DNA of 45,235 bases from Acidimicrobiia bacterium (GCA_012270885.1 JAAXHN010000035.1:1-45235); one strand, 5' to 3'. Positions 7,985 to 16,694 are shown, counted from the stretch's first letter. A program made the numbers and translations. The notes: generated by a model not told the origin, from the sequence alone.

Positions 7985-9601
7985 ATGCCTCATATGATGG
8001 ACGACTTTCCCCTGCTTCTCTCCACGCTCTATGACCGAGCAGTCCGGCTGTTTCCCAACCAGGAGATCGTCTCCATCGAGGCGGACAGATCGCTAATCCG
8101 CTCCAGCTATCAGGAAACGGATCAGCGCGTCCGGCGTCTAGCCACTGCCCTGAACAGAAAATTGGGTGTCAAGCAGGGACAGGCGGTCGGCACTTTCGCT
8201 TGGAACAACCAGCGCCACCATGAGCTCTATTGGGCAACCGCTAACAGTGGCCGGATCTGCCACACGCTCAACATCCGCCTGTTCGCAGACCAACTCATCT
8301 ACATCATCAATCACGGCGAAGATCAGGTGGTGTTCGTCGACCCGGATCTGATCGGATTGATCGCGCCGATCGTGCCCGATTTGAAGACCGTGAAAGCCTT
8401 CGTGGTGATGAGCGACGACGCCTCCGACTCCGACCTCCCCAACGCCATCGCCTACGAGGACTTGATCGCCGATGTGGCGCCCCATGGCGCCTGGCCGGAG
8501 CTTTCGGAACGGTCGCCTCACATGTTCTGCTACACCTCCGGGACGACGGGTGATCCAAAAGGCGTGGCCTACACCCAGCGCTCCACCTACATGCACGTCA
8601 TCTCGAATCTCGCCACGGTGCACATCGGGCCGGAGGACAACGTGATGCCGATCGTGCCCATGTTTCACGCCTCCGCCTGGGGATACCCGTTCATGGCCAC
8701 CACCCAGGGGGCCCGGCTGACCTATCCCGGCCCGGACCTGAGTGCCGAGGCCCTGGTGCCGCTGATCGAATCGGAAGGCGTCACCTTCTCCGCCGGCGTG
8801 CCAACGGTGATGCTAGGCATGAAGCAGTATCTCGAGGAGAATCCCGAAGCGGACATCTCCTCGCTCCAGGCTTTTCTGTGCGGCGGGTCGGCGGTGCCCC
8901 GTTCCCTCATCGAATGGTTCTGGACATCCCAGGGGGTTCGGGTCATCCAGGGATGGGGCATGACCGAGACCAACCCGGTGGCCAGTGTCGCCCTGCTCAA
9001 GCCTCATATGACTAAGTGGGACTTCGACCGACAGCTCGACGTTTTGGAGACCGCGGGATTGCCGACCGCCGGACTGCAGGTCAAGATCGTGGACGATGAC
9101 GGCAATCGACTCCCCGAGGACGGTGAGGCGTTCGGCGAACTGCTGATCCGAGGCCCCTGGGTGACCGCCGAGTACTACAACGATCCCCGCACTCCCCAAT
9201 CCTTCCAGGACGGATGGCTGCGCACCGGCGACGTGTGCAAGATCACCCCGGAAGGGTATGTGCGGATCACCGACCGGGCCAAGGATCTGATCAAATCGGG
9301 CGGCGAGTGGATCTCGTCGGTGGATCTGGAAAACCGGTTGATGGCGCACCCCGAAGTCACCGAAGCCGCCGTGGTGGGAGCCAGACACGAAAAGTGGCAG
9401 GAGCGCCCGGTGGCGCTGGTGGTCTCCCGGCAGGGATCGGACGTCACCGAAGCGGATTTGCTGGAATTCCTCCGCCCTCATGTGGCAGGTTGGTGGCTTC
9501 CCGACCGAGTGATCTTCATCGACGAGGTTCCCAAAACCGGCACCGGCAAGTTCGACAAGAAGGTGCTGCGGGACAGCCATCGGGACGTGCTGTCGGGGTG
9601 A
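7985..9601 (+). CDS. Fatty acid-CoA ligase (AMP-binding enzyme)
   Basis: A 538-residue adenylate-forming enzyme of the medium/long-chain acyl-CoA synthetase type, expected to activate a carboxylic acid with ATP and transfer it to CoA. Motifs seen are the phosphate loop YTSGTTGDPKGV, the adenine-binding GWGMTE, the hinge region DRAKDLIKSGGEWIS, and the C-terminal catalytic lysine in PKTGTGKFDKK. The ATG at 7985 has no Shine-Dalgarno, and a possible -10 sits seven bases before it, so a leaderless mRNA is plausible. It is the first gene of a plus-strand run that continues with a small membrane protein, an InhA-like reductase, a hydrolase, MurF-like and Ddl genes. The substrate is not readable; the neighbourhood points to lipid metabolism tied to envelope building. 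Confidence 0.9.
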   Translation: MPHMMDDFPLLLSTLYDRAVRLFPNQEIVSIEADRSLIRSSYQETDQRVRRLATALNRKLGVKQGQAVGTFAWNNQRHHELYWATANSGRICHTLNIRLFADQLIYIINHGEDQVVFVDPDLIGLIAPIVPDLKTVKAFVVMSDDASDSDLPNAIAYEDLIADVAPHGAWPELSERSPHMFCYTSGTTGDPKGVAYTQRSTYMHVISNLATVHIGPEDNVMPIVPMFHASAWGYPFMATTQGARLTYPGPDLSAEALVPLIESEGVTFSAGVPTVMLGMKQYLEENPEADISSLQAFLCGGSAVPRSLIEWFWTSQGVRVIQGWGMTETNPVASVALLKPHMTKWDFDRQLDVLETAGLPTAGLQVKIVDDDGNRLPEDGEAFGELLIRGPWVTAEYYNDPRTPQSFQDGWLRTGDVCKITPEGYVRITDRAKDLIKSGGEWISSVDLENRLMAHPEVTEAAVVGARHEKWQERPVALVVSRQGSDVTEADLLEFLRPHVAGWWLPDRVIFIDEVPKTGTGKFDKKVLRDSHRDVLSG

Positions 9602-9607
9602 AGTCCG

Positions 9608-9985
9608 GTGTCTGCTTTGGTTCAACTCCACACCTCCCTGAGTTGGTGGGTGGTCGGGGCCACCGGCCTGGTGGGTTTGTGGGGGGTGGTTCTGGCGATC
9701 CTTCGCCGACCACCGGGCCGCGCTTTCCATGCGGCCGCCGCGACGGTGATCGTCGCCATGATCGGACAAGTGATATTGGGACTGGCGGCGTTGAACCTGA
9801 CCACCACCCGGTTGCCGGGCAGCCAGCACATCTTCTACGGCGTGCTGGTTCTTTTCACTTTCGCCTTCGCCTACATCTACCGGGCCACGCTGCGCCGCCG
9901 GCCCGCACTCTATATCGGATTGCTGCTGTTGTTCGTGATGGGCCTGGGCATCCGGGGCATTTCCACCTTCGGGGTGTCTTTTTGA
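9608..9985 (+). CDS. Small four-helix membrane protein of unknown function
   Basis: A 125-residue protein with four predicted transmembrane helices (about 12-32, 43-65, 75-93 and 100-121). It starts with GTG six bases after the ligase stop and ends 13 bases before the reductase, so it is clearly inside the operon. I do not recognise the family. The short loops and absence of conserved polar motifs give no catalytic hint; a structural or membrane-targeting role beside the ligase or reductase is only a guess. Confidence 0.7.
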   Translation: MSALVQLHTSLSWWVVGATGLVGLWGVVLAILRRPPGRAFHAAAATVIVAMIGQVILGLAALNLTTTRLPGSQHIFYGVLVLFTFAFAYIYRATLRRRPALYIGLLLLFVMGLGIRGISTFGVSF

Positions 9986-9998
9986 AAGATCTGCTCCC

Positions 9999-10823
9999 AT
10001 GACGATGCTGCTGGAGGGCAAGCGACTGCTCATCACCGGCATCCTCACCTCGGATTCGATCGCCTGGCACGTGGCGCGGATCGCCCAAGAGCAGGGGGCG
10101 GAGATCGTCGCCACCGGTTTCGGGAGGGGGATCCGAATCACGCAGCGTTCGGTCAGACGACTTCCGGCGCCTTGCCCGGTCTATGAACTCGACATCAACC
10201 AACCCGCCCATCTCGATGACATCGCTTCGGAATTGCAGACCAGATGGGGAGGACTGGACGGAGCGCTGCATGCCATCGCCTTCGCTCCCGCCGACGCTCT
10301 AGGAGGCAACTTCCTGACCGCCCCCGCCCATAGCGCCGGGGTGGCCTTCCAGACCTCCGCCTTCTCCTACAAAGCGCTGGCGGTGGGGCTGCTCCCCCTG
10401 TTCCAAGCCGCCGGAGGCGGGGCGCTGGTCACTCTCGACTTCGACAACACCCAGGCCTGGCCCGCCTACGACTGGATGGGGGTAGCCAAGGCCGCGCTGG
10501 AAGCAGTGACGCGCTATCTCGCTCGGGATCTTGGTCCCTTCGGCGTGCGGGTCAACGCGGTCTCGGCGGGGCCATTGGGCACGGTGGCCGCCAAGTCCAT
10601 TCCCGGATTCTCGCTGTTCCAGGAAGTGTGGAACGACCGGGCTCCGCTCCGCTGGGACACCACCAACCCCGATGCGGTGGCCCAGATGGTATGCCTGCTG
10701 CTGTCCGACTGGACTCCGATGACCACGGGAGAGATCATCCACGTCGACGGTGGTTTCCATGCCGTTGCGGTAGGCGTCCGGAAGCCGTCCGGCGATCCTG
10801 GAGCGGTCAAGGAATCGCAGTGA
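9999..10823 (+). CDS. fabI: Enoyl-ACP reductase (FabI/InhA-like SDR)
   Basis: A 274-residue short-chain dehydrogenase most like InhA, the mycobacterial enoyl-ACP reductase that reduces trans-2-enoyl-ACP with NADH in FAS-II. The N-terminus LEGKRLLITGILTSDSIAWH matches the NADH-binding start typical of FabI, not of generic SDRs. The catalytic set is present: Phe148 in LDFD, Tyr157 in WPAYDWM and Lys164 in GVAKAAL, in the InhA spacing. The C-terminus GEIIHVDGGFHAV is also typical. The loop usually covering long acyl substrates (around 185-215) differs from InhA, so chain-length preference is open. The last base pairs overlap the GTG start of the hydrolase (GTGA). A nearby acyl-CoA ligase suggests a dedicated acyl chain pathway. 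Confidence 0.85.
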   Translation: MTMLLEGKRLLITGILTSDSIAWHVARIAQEQGAEIVATGFGRGIRITQRSVRRLPAPCPVYELDINQPAHLDDIASELQTRWGGLDGALHAIAFAPADALGGNFLTAPAHSAGVAFQTSAFSYKALAVGLLPLFQAAGGGALVTLDFDNTQAWPAYDWMGVAKAALEAVTRYLARDLGPFGVRVNAVSAGPLGTVAAKSIPGFSLFQEVWNDRAPLRWDTTNPDAVAQMVCLLLSDWTPMTTGEIIHVDGGFHAVAVGVRKPSGDPGAVKESQ

Positions 10824-11584
10824 CACCCGCGCCACTTCGGGCGCTGGGTGGTGGCGCCCTGATGGCCCGCTTCTTCGGGGATCGGCCTCCCAGGGTCATG
10901 GCTCTGCACGGCTGGGGGCGGGAGAGCGCCGACTTCACGGAGGTGTTGGATGGGATGGCGGCGGTCGCCCTCGATCTGCCCGGCTTCGGATCCTCCCCTC
11001 CGCCAGACCGAGCATGGGGCGCCGACGATTACGCGGTCGGGGTCATTGCGGTCCTCGAAGAGATGCACTCTCCCATGGTGGTGCTCGGTCACTCTTTCGG
11101 AGGGCGGGTGGCAGTCTGCGTAGCAGCCCGGAGAGCCGACCTGGTGGGGGGGCTGATCTTGACCGGCGCACCGCTGGTGGGAGGGGTTCGTAGACCCCGG
11201 CCCCACCCCGCCTACCGCCTAATCCGCTGGGGACACCGCCACGGTCTGGTCTCCGATAAACGCCTGGAATCGCTCAGACGCCAACATGGATCCAGCGACT
11301 ACCGGGCCGCGCGGGGGGTGATGCGTGACGTGTTGGTCAAGGTGGTGAACGAATCATACGAAGAGCAGCTCGACACGCTATCTGTTCCGGTTCACCTGGT
11401 GTGGGGGGCCCAGGACCGGGAAGTTCCGGTGGTGCGGGCCCGACAGGCATACCGGCGCCTCAGGGAGAGTGGCTGTGCGGTCCGGCTCCGAGAGGTCGAC
11501 GGCGTCGGGCACGACCTGCCCCTTTCCCGCCCCGACGTACTCCGGGAAGCGATCCGAGGGATGCTGGAAGGAACCGGCCGGTGA
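10820..11584 (+). CDS. Alpha/beta hydrolase
   Basis: A 254-residue alpha/beta-hydrolase. The chosen start is GTG 10820, which overlaps the reductase stop by four bases (translational coupling); longer frames upstream only read through the reductase. The oxyanion region is HGWGRES, the nucleophile elbow GHSFGG carries the serine, the acid is probably Asp in VWGAQDREVP, and the histidine lies in VDGVGHDLPLS. Substrate unknown. It ends in a GTGA overlap with the MurF-like gene, so it is made in step with peptidoglycan enzymes. A role in removing or editing an acyl or peptide group on envelope precursors is inference. Confidence 0.85.
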   Translation: MTPAPLRALGGGALMARFFGDRPPRVMALHGWGRESADFTEVLDGMAAVALDLPGFGSSPPPDRAWGADDYAVGVIAVLEEMHSPMVVLGHSFGGRVAVCVAARRADLVGGLILTGAPLVGGVRRPRPHPAYRLIRWGHRHGLVSDKRLESLRRQHGSSDYRAARGVMRDVLVKVVNESYEEQLDTLSVPVHLVWGAQDREVPVVRARQAYRRLRESGCAVRLREVDGVGHDLPLSRPDVLREAIRGMLEGTGR

Positions 11585-13101
11585 CCCTGTGGGAATGGGC
11601 GGTGATCCTGGGCTGCGGAGCGGCCTCGGTTCCCGCCGGTCTTCGCTGGCTGCGGATCGCCCAGCGGGAACACTATCTGGCACCCGTCGTAAGCCGGTTC
11701 TCGGTGAGATGGTGGACGGCAGGCTACGTCAACCGGGCACTGGCCGCCGCCGCCATCCTCGCGGCCGCCGCCGAATGGTGGTGGACCGGAGTGGGGCTGA
11801 TCACCGTGGCCATAGAAGGGTATGGACCTGTGAGGTTGGGGTTACGAGGAACCACCGGCCCGCTGGTATGGACCAAGCGGCTGGTCCGGGTGGCCGTCAC
11901 CACCGGGGTGCTCATGGTCGCGGCGCTTGCCTGGTCGGCCGCTTCCGGCCGGACAGGCCTGTCGGCGGTCGTATTGGTCATGCTGCCCACCATGGTGGAC
12001 GTTGCTCTGGCGATCAACCGCCCCTTGGAGAGAGCCATGAGCGAAAAGTGGGTCACCGAGGCCGCCGGGCAACTGGTCCGGGTGGCGCCCCGGGTGGTGG
12101 CAATCACCGGCTCCTATGGCAAGACGTCCACCAAGCTTTACCTGGCCCACCTCTTGGCGGGACAGGCCCGGGTCGTGGCCAGCCCGGCCAGCTTTAACAA
12201 CCGCATGGGTCTGGCCAGGGCCATCAACGAGCGGCTGACAACCGACACCGAGATCTTCGTGGCGGAGATGGGAACCTACGGACCCGGCGAGATTGCCGAG
12301 ATGTGCACCTGGATCCCTCCCGATGTGGCGGTGATCACCGCCATCGGTCCGGTTCACCTGGAGAGGATGCGAACCGAAGAGCGGATACTGGCCTGCAAGA
12401 GGGAGATCCTGACCGATGGCGCAACGGCGGTGATTGGGGTCGACCATCCCCGGTTGTCCGAGCTGGCGGAGAGAGAAGCGCTCAACGGCAGGAAAGTGAT
12501 ACGCTGCTCGGGCGCCGGGAATCCCGCCGAGGTGGGGGTTGATCCCCGGAGCGGAGCGGTGATCGTAGAGGGCAAGCCGATAGGACTAATCGATCCGGGG
12601 TCTCATCATCCTCTGAATGTGGCCGCCGCGGTGGGAGCCGTTTTGGCCCTGGACATCGATCCTGTCGAGGTGGCCCCTCTCCCGGGGACCCTCCCGTCAC
12701 CCGAACACCGGTTGGTCACCCTGGTCAATGATCGGGGGGTGACCGTCCTGGATGACACTTTCAACGCCAACCCGGCCGGGGCCGCCGCCGCGCTGTGTCG
12801 GCTGGTGGAAAACTCATCGCCGGGAGGCAAGCGGGTGGTGGTCACTCCGGGCCTCGTGGAGATGGGACCGCGCCGGGGGGTTGAGAACCGGCGGCTGGCT
12901 AAGGCGGCCGCCGAGGTGGCCACCCACCTGCTGGTGGTGGGGCGCACCAACCGCCGGGACCTGGTGAGAGGCGCCGGAGAAGGCGAGGCGGTGGTGCTAG
13001 TGTTGGAAGACCGAAGACAGGCGGTTCGTTGGGCTCGATCGAATCTCGACAGGGGCGATGTGATCCTCTATGAAAACGACCTCCCCGACCACTACCCATA
13101 G
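11581..13101 (+). CDS. murF: Membrane-anchored MurF-like Mur ligase
   Basis: A 506-residue protein starting at GTG 11581 (GTGA overlap with the hydrolase). Residues 1-150 contain four or so predicted transmembrane helices, which the usual cytoplasmic MurF lacks. From about 165 on it is a Mur ligase: ATP loop TGSYGKTSTK (176-185), SFNNRMGLARAI, VAEMGTYGPGEIAEM, the His-containing IGPVHLERM and the MurF-like DDTFNANPAGAAAAL. MurF adds D-Ala-D-Ala to the UDP-MurNAc-tripeptide. The following gene is a D-Ala-D-Ala ligase, which supports this assignment. The N-terminal membrane domain replaces the normal UDP-binding domain of MurF, so the acceptor could be a lipid-linked precursor or a different peptide; this is inference. 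Whether a standard murF exists elsewhere in the genome decides its role. Confidence 0.8.
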   Translation: MTLWEWAVILGCGAASVPAGLRWLRIAQREHYLAPVVSRFSVRWWTAGYVNRALAAAAILAAAAEWWWTGVGLITVAIEGYGPVRLGLRGTTGPLVWTKRLVRVAVTTGVLMVAALAWSAASGRTGLSAVVLVMLPTMVDVALAINRPLERAMSEKWVTEAAGQLVRVAPRVVAITGSYGKTSTKLYLAHLLAGQARVVASPASFNNRMGLARAINERLTTDTEIFVAEMGTYGPGEIAEMCTWIPPDVAVITAIGPVHLERMRTEERILACKREILTDGATAVIGVDHPRLSELAEREALNGRKVIRCSGAGNPAEVGVDPRSGAVIVEGKPIGLIDPGSHHPLNVAAAVGAVLALDIDPVEVAPLPGTLPSPEHRLVTLVNDRGVTVLDDTFNANPAGAAAALCRLVENSSPGGKRVVVTPGLVEMGPRRGVENRRLAKAAAEVATHLLVVGRTNRRDLVRGAGEGEAVVLVLEDRRQAVRWARSNLDRGDVILYENDLPDHYP

Positions 13102-13128
13102 CCCGGGGACGACACCGGACCGCCACCC

Positions 13129-14199
13129 ATGACGAGGATCGCCACGGTGTTCGGAGGCCCCTCCCCCGAACACGACGTCAGCGTCTCCACCGGATTGCAG
13201 GCGGCCCGGGTGCTGCCGGAAGCCGATTGCCTCTATTGGTCTTTGACCGGAGATTGGTATCTCACATCGCGGGATTTGGAGCTATCCGACTTCGCCGATG
13301 GAGTCCCCCGAAAGTCACGACGCCTGGACCTGGTTGTGGGTCCGGGCGGGGGATACCGTTTAGGGCGCAAGCGACTCGCATATGACGTGCTGGTCAACTG
13401 CTTTCATGGCGGACCTGGCGAAGATGGGACAGTCCAGGGAATCTGGGACATGGCAGGTCTTTGCTACACCGGACCCGGCCAAGGCGCCTCGAGCCTGGGA
13501 ATGGACAAGTTGATCTTCGCCGCCGCGGTCCGGGCGGCGGGAATGTCCACCGTGGACCGACATCTGGTCGCGCCCCGGTTCGCTCCCGAATTCGACCCGC
13601 CCTACATCGTGAAACCTCGAAGCGGTGGTTCCTCAATAGGAATAGTCGTGGTAGACGACTACCCAACTGCTCTGGCGGTCTCCAGGTCCTCCCCTCATCT
13701 GACGGACGGAGCCGTGATCGAACCCTATCTGGAGGGAGCTCGGGATATCCAGGTGGCGGTACGCCGCTATCCGGAGTTGGAGTTGTCTGCTATCGAAGAA
13801 CCCACCCGCACAAATCAGAGGGAGATTCTCACCTACAGCGAAAAATACCTGGCCTGGGGAGATTCTCCTGCCATCGAGCGCCAGCTGCCGGTGGTACTCC
13901 CCTCGTCTCTGGAGAACCAAGTCCGTGCCCAAGCGGTTGCCGTGGCGGAACTGGTGGGAATCCGGGGAATCTCCCGGGTGGATTTTCTGGTGCATGAGGG
14001 ATATCTGTACGTCAACGAGATCAACACTCTGCCGGGGAGTCTGGCCGTCTATCTCTGGATAGACCCTCCCCGCACCAGGGCCGAGTTGCTAAGGGACATG
14101 ATCGCCGAAGCCCTGGCCAACCCCAGGGTGCTGAACACCGCCGGGGCAGACGGAACGGCTCTCCGAGGCGGAGGCGCCATCGCCGCCAAACTGGCTTGA
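13129..14199 (+). CDS. ddl: D-alanine--D-alanine ligase
   Basis: A 356-residue ATP-grasp ligase that should join two D-alanines for peptidoglycan. Seen are FGGPSPEHDVS at the N-terminus, NCFHGGPGEDGTVQG (90-104), YTGPGQGASSLGMDK, the phosphate-binding IVKPRSGGSSIGI, the omega-loop tyrosine in YSEKYLAWG (typical of D-Ala-D-Ala rather than D-lactate ligases) and the metal-binding DFLVHEGYLYVNEINTLPGS. It follows the MurF-like gene by 27 bp and ends the operon. Ddl plus MurF side by side would supply and attach the terminal dipeptide. It is diverged from textbook Ddl in the N-terminal domain, but all key loops are present. Confidence 0.88.
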   Translation: MTRIATVFGGPSPEHDVSVSTGLQAARVLPEADCLYWSLTGDWYLTSRDLELSDFADGVPRKSRRLDLVVGPGGGYRLGRKRLAYDVLVNCFHGGPGEDGTVQGIWDMAGLCYTGPGQGASSLGMDKLIFAAAVRAAGMSTVDRHLVAPRFAPEFDPPYIVKPRSGGSSIGIVVVDDYPTALAVSRSSPHLTDGAVIEPYLEGARDIQVAVRRYPELELSAIEEPTRTNQREILTYSEKYLAWGDSPAIERQLPVVLPSSLENQVRAQAVAVAELVGIRGISRVDFLVHEGYLYVNEINTLPGSLAVYLWIDPPRTRAELLRDMIAEALANPRVLNTAGADGTALRGGGAIAAKLA

Positions 14200-14332
14200 C
14201 AAGCGTATCAGGCAGCCCTGAGCCGCATCCACGATGAGGAGCTTGCCGTGACGGTCCTCAGAGACTCTGTCCGCCTCGCCTATCCCTACACCCGAACCCT
14301 GGAGGGGATTCGGCGACGATCTGGGCTCTGCG

Positions 14333-14548
14333 TTGCGTCGTCTCGCAGCTCGGGAGAGAATCTCTTTGAACCAGGCGGCGCTGAGACTGCTACACCGGGG
14401 CGCCGGGCTGAGCGACCACGCCGAACCCGCCGACAAAGTGGGATCATCCCTCGATCACCTGATCGGTAGTTGGACCAGCGAAAAGGCCGAAGAACTTAAT
14501 AGGGCGCTGGAGGACTTCGAGACCATCGACGCGGATGCCTGGGCGTGA
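14333..14548 (+). CDS. FitA/CopG-like antitoxin, N-terminus uncertain
   Basis: A short protein whose body, RRLAARERISLNQAALRLLHRG, is the helix-turn-helix part of ribbon-helix-helix antitoxins, and whose tail SSLDHLIGSWTSEKAEELNRAL...FETIDADAW is the toxin-neutralising part. Upstream of TTG 14333 the frame stays open (GFGDDLGSAL) but no good start codon exists before a stop at 14249. The usual first strand (DNA-contacting beta-ribbon) is not recognisable in that frame. A GTG at 14248 opens a different frame. Either the N-terminus is damaged or a rare start is used. The stop overlaps the toxin start (GTGA), as usual for VapBC-type pairs. Confidence 0.6.
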   Translation: MRRLAARERISLNQAALRLLHRGAGLSDHAEPADKVGSSLDHLIGSWTSEKAEELNRALEDFETIDADAWA

Positions 14549-14916
14549 GAGTCCTGCTGGATTCCAGCGCCTACTCCCTGCTCATGCGAGGGCACCAGCA
14601 GGTGGCCGAGTTGGTGAGAAGAGCTGAAGAACTGCGGTTCTCCGCCATCGTGGTCGGCGAGCTTCTGTGTGGATTCCGGCAAGGATCCCGTTTCGAGCAA
14701 AACGCCGCCGAACTGCGCTCGTTACACGCCAGCCCGTATTCGTCGTTCGTAGAGGTGAGCTCGGTAACCGCCGACCGCTACTCCCGGATCGCCGCATCCT
14801 TGCGGGCCAAAGGCCGCCCTATCCCGACCAACGATGTCTGGATTGCCGCTCACACCCTCGAGACCGGTGCCGACCTCGTCTCGGTCGATCGACACTTCGA
14901 GACATCAACGGCATAG
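14545..14916 (+). CDS. vapC: VapC-type PIN-domain toxin with frameshifted C-terminus
   Basis: A 123-residue PIN-domain ribonuclease, normally cutting tRNA or rRNA. Acidic residues expected in the active site are present: Asp6 (LLDSSAY), Glu39 (VVGELL), Asp97 (TNDVWIAA) and Asp115 (SVDRHF). After HFE the frame reads TSTA and stops. In the next frame the sequence continues DINGIVWIPIAAT to a stop at 14942, which is the expected PIN ending. Adding a single G (GAGAC to GAGGAC near 14900) restores HFEDINGIVW. So one base has been lost, or misread. All catalytic residues lie before the break, so activity might survive. Start GTG overlaps the antitoxin stop. Confidence 0.8.
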   Translation: MRVLLDSSAYSLLMRGHQQVAELVRRAEELRFSAIVVGELLCGFRQGSRFEQNAAELRSLHASPYSSFVEVSSVTADRYSRIAASLRAKGRPIPTNDVWIAAHTLETGADLVSVDRHFETSTA

Positions 14917-15080
14917 TCTGGATCCCAATCGCGGCCACCTGACCCCCAGTCAGGCGTTGGCCGCCAACATCTCAACCCAACACAGGGCACGTATCCAAGG
15001 GGATTGTTCGGCGAACCTACAATTCCGCCCGAGACCGGCAAACAAAGCTCGGCCCAACCCTCCAAACAGGGGACAGCACT

Positions 15081-16442
15081 GTGCGCAACTTCGACCTGAT
15101 GATCATCGGCACCGGATCCGGCAACTCGGTGATCGGTCCTGAGCATGACGGGTGGGAGATCGCCGTCGTGGAGCGAGGCCCCTTCGGCGGAACCTGTCTG
15201 AACGTCGGCTGCATACCGTCGAAGATGTTCGTGTACGCCGCCGAAATGGCCGAGTTGGCGGCAGACAGCGACCGCCTGGGAGTCCATACCCGCTTCGACG
15301 GCGTAGACTGGCCCTCGATACGGGATCGGATATTCGGCCGGATCGACCCGATCGCCGAGGGGGGACTCGTCTACCGGGAGGGCCTCCCCAACGTCACCGT
15401 GTATGCCGGATCAGGCCGGTTCGTGGGACACAAGCAGGTGGCCGTCGGTGACGAGGTGATCACCGCCGACCGGATTGTGATCGCCGCGGGCGGACGGCCC
15501 ACCGTGCCCTCCGTGCCGGGCCTGGAGGACTGCGGACACCACACCTCGGACACGATCATGCGCCTTGACGACCTGCCCGAGCGGCTGCTGGTGATCGGCG
15601 CCGGCTACATAGCGGCCGAACTGGGCGGCGTGATGGGAGCTTTCGGATCGAAGGTTACCTTCCTGCTGCGGGGCGACACCTTCCTGCGCCGGGAAGACCA
15701 CGACATCAGCAGCCGGTTCACCGCCGCCTACTCCCGCCGATTCGAGGTACGCACCCACACCCGGCTGCTCGGAGCCCGCCGAGACGGCGACCAAGTGGTG
15801 ATAAGCCTGGCAGATGGCGAAGGCGACTCTTCGGAGGTGAGGGGAGATGAGTTGCTGGTGGCGACCGGACGAAGACCCAACACCGACCAACTCGACGTGG
15901 AGGCAGGAGGGATCGCCGTCGACAACCGGGGATTCGTGATCACCGACCAACAACTGCGAACCAACATCGACGGCGTGTGGGCGTTGGGCGACATCACCAA
16001 CCCGGTGCAGTTGAAGCACGTCGCCAACCACGAGGCCCGGGTGGTGCGCCACAACCTCACCAACCCGGACCACCCGGCCACCGTCGACCATCGATTCATC
16101 CCCCATGCGGTGTTCGGCTATCCCCAGGTCGCCGGCGTCGGCCTCACCGAGCAGGAATGCCGCCGCCGGGAGATACCGTATGTGAACCACGTACAACCCT
16201 ATGCGGCCGCGGCCTACGGCTGGGCGATGGAAGACACCGACAGCGTCGCCAAGGTCATCGCCCATGCCGAGACCCGCCGCCTCCTCGGAGCGCACATCAT
16301 CGGACCGCAGGCGCCCACCCTCATCCAGCAACTCATCCAGGGCATGCACTTCGACCTGACCGTCGACCAGATGGCCCGCGGACAGTACTACATCCACCCC
16401 GCCCTGCCGGAAGTCGTTGAGCAGGCCCTACTGGAACTCTGA
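15081..16442 (+). CDS. mtr: Mycothione reductase
   Basis: A 453-residue FAD/NADPH disulphide reductase that reduces oxidised mycothiol (mycothione), the main actinobacterial thiol. The FAD-binding start FDLMIIGTGSGNS, the redox pair in GGTCLNVGCIPSK (Cys39, Cys44), the phrase MFVYAAEMAEL, the NADPH motif VIGAGYIAAELGG, the second FAD motif GVWALGDITNP and the C-terminal base region HPALPEVVEQAL (His about 439, Glu about 444) follow mycobacterial Mtr closely. The phrase KHVANHEARVVRHNL is specific to Mtr rather than lipoamide or glutathione reductases. Start GTG 15081 has AGGGGA upstream. It stands alone and marks a mycothiol-producing host. Confidence 0.95.
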   Translation: MRNFDLMIIGTGSGNSVIGPEHDGWEIAVVERGPFGGTCLNVGCIPSKMFVYAAEMAELAADSDRLGVHTRFDGVDWPSIRDRIFGRIDPIAEGGLVYREGLPNVTVYAGSGRFVGHKQVAVGDEVITADRIVIAAGGRPTVPSVPGLEDCGHHTSDTIMRLDDLPERLLVIGAGYIAAELGGVMGAFGSKVTFLLRGDTFLRREDHDISSRFTAAYSRRFEVRTHTRLLGARRDGDQVVISLADGEGDSSEVRGDELLVATGRRPNTDQLDVEAGGIAVDNRGFVITDQQLRTNIDGVWALGDITNPVQLKHVANHEARVVRHNLTNPDHPATVDHRFIPHAVFGYPQVAGVGLTEQECRRREIPYVNHVQPYAAAAYGWAMEDTDSVAKVIAHAETRRLLGAHIIGPQAPTLIQQLIQGMHFDLTVDQMARGQYYIHPALPEVVEQALLEL

Positions 16443-16458
16443 AGCCATTCCAACCCGA

Positions 16459-16483
16459 CCGGGGAGGGACTTTCCCGCCCCGG
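16459..16483 (+). terminator. Hairpin after mycothione reductase gene
   Basis: CCGGGGAGGGA, loop CTT, then TCCCGCCCCGG forms a stem of about ten pairs with one mismatch, 16 bases after the stop codon. No T-run follows, so this is a possible terminator of the GC-rich, U-poor kind or an mRNA-stabilising hairpin. Confidence 0.45.
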
Positions 16484-16694
16484 CATCTCAGGGGTAGCCC
16501 TTCACCTCCCGCCTAAGCCCCGCCTTGGTAAGTCCCGGCGCCGGTGCCCAACCGCTGATAAGACGAATAGAAACCTCTCTACCCACCAGAATCAGGATTC
16601 TCTACCCGGCAAACGCAGTTCATGACATCGCGGAAGCGTTAGCGTACGCTGCCTGGGTCACGAAAGAGCGAGAGGCGCCGCTGCCCACCTAGGC

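Noticed and set aside
8813-10141. 442-residue minus-strand frame opposite the acyl-CoA ligase
   Set aside because: Antisense shadow of a well-supported gene, with no recognisable domain.
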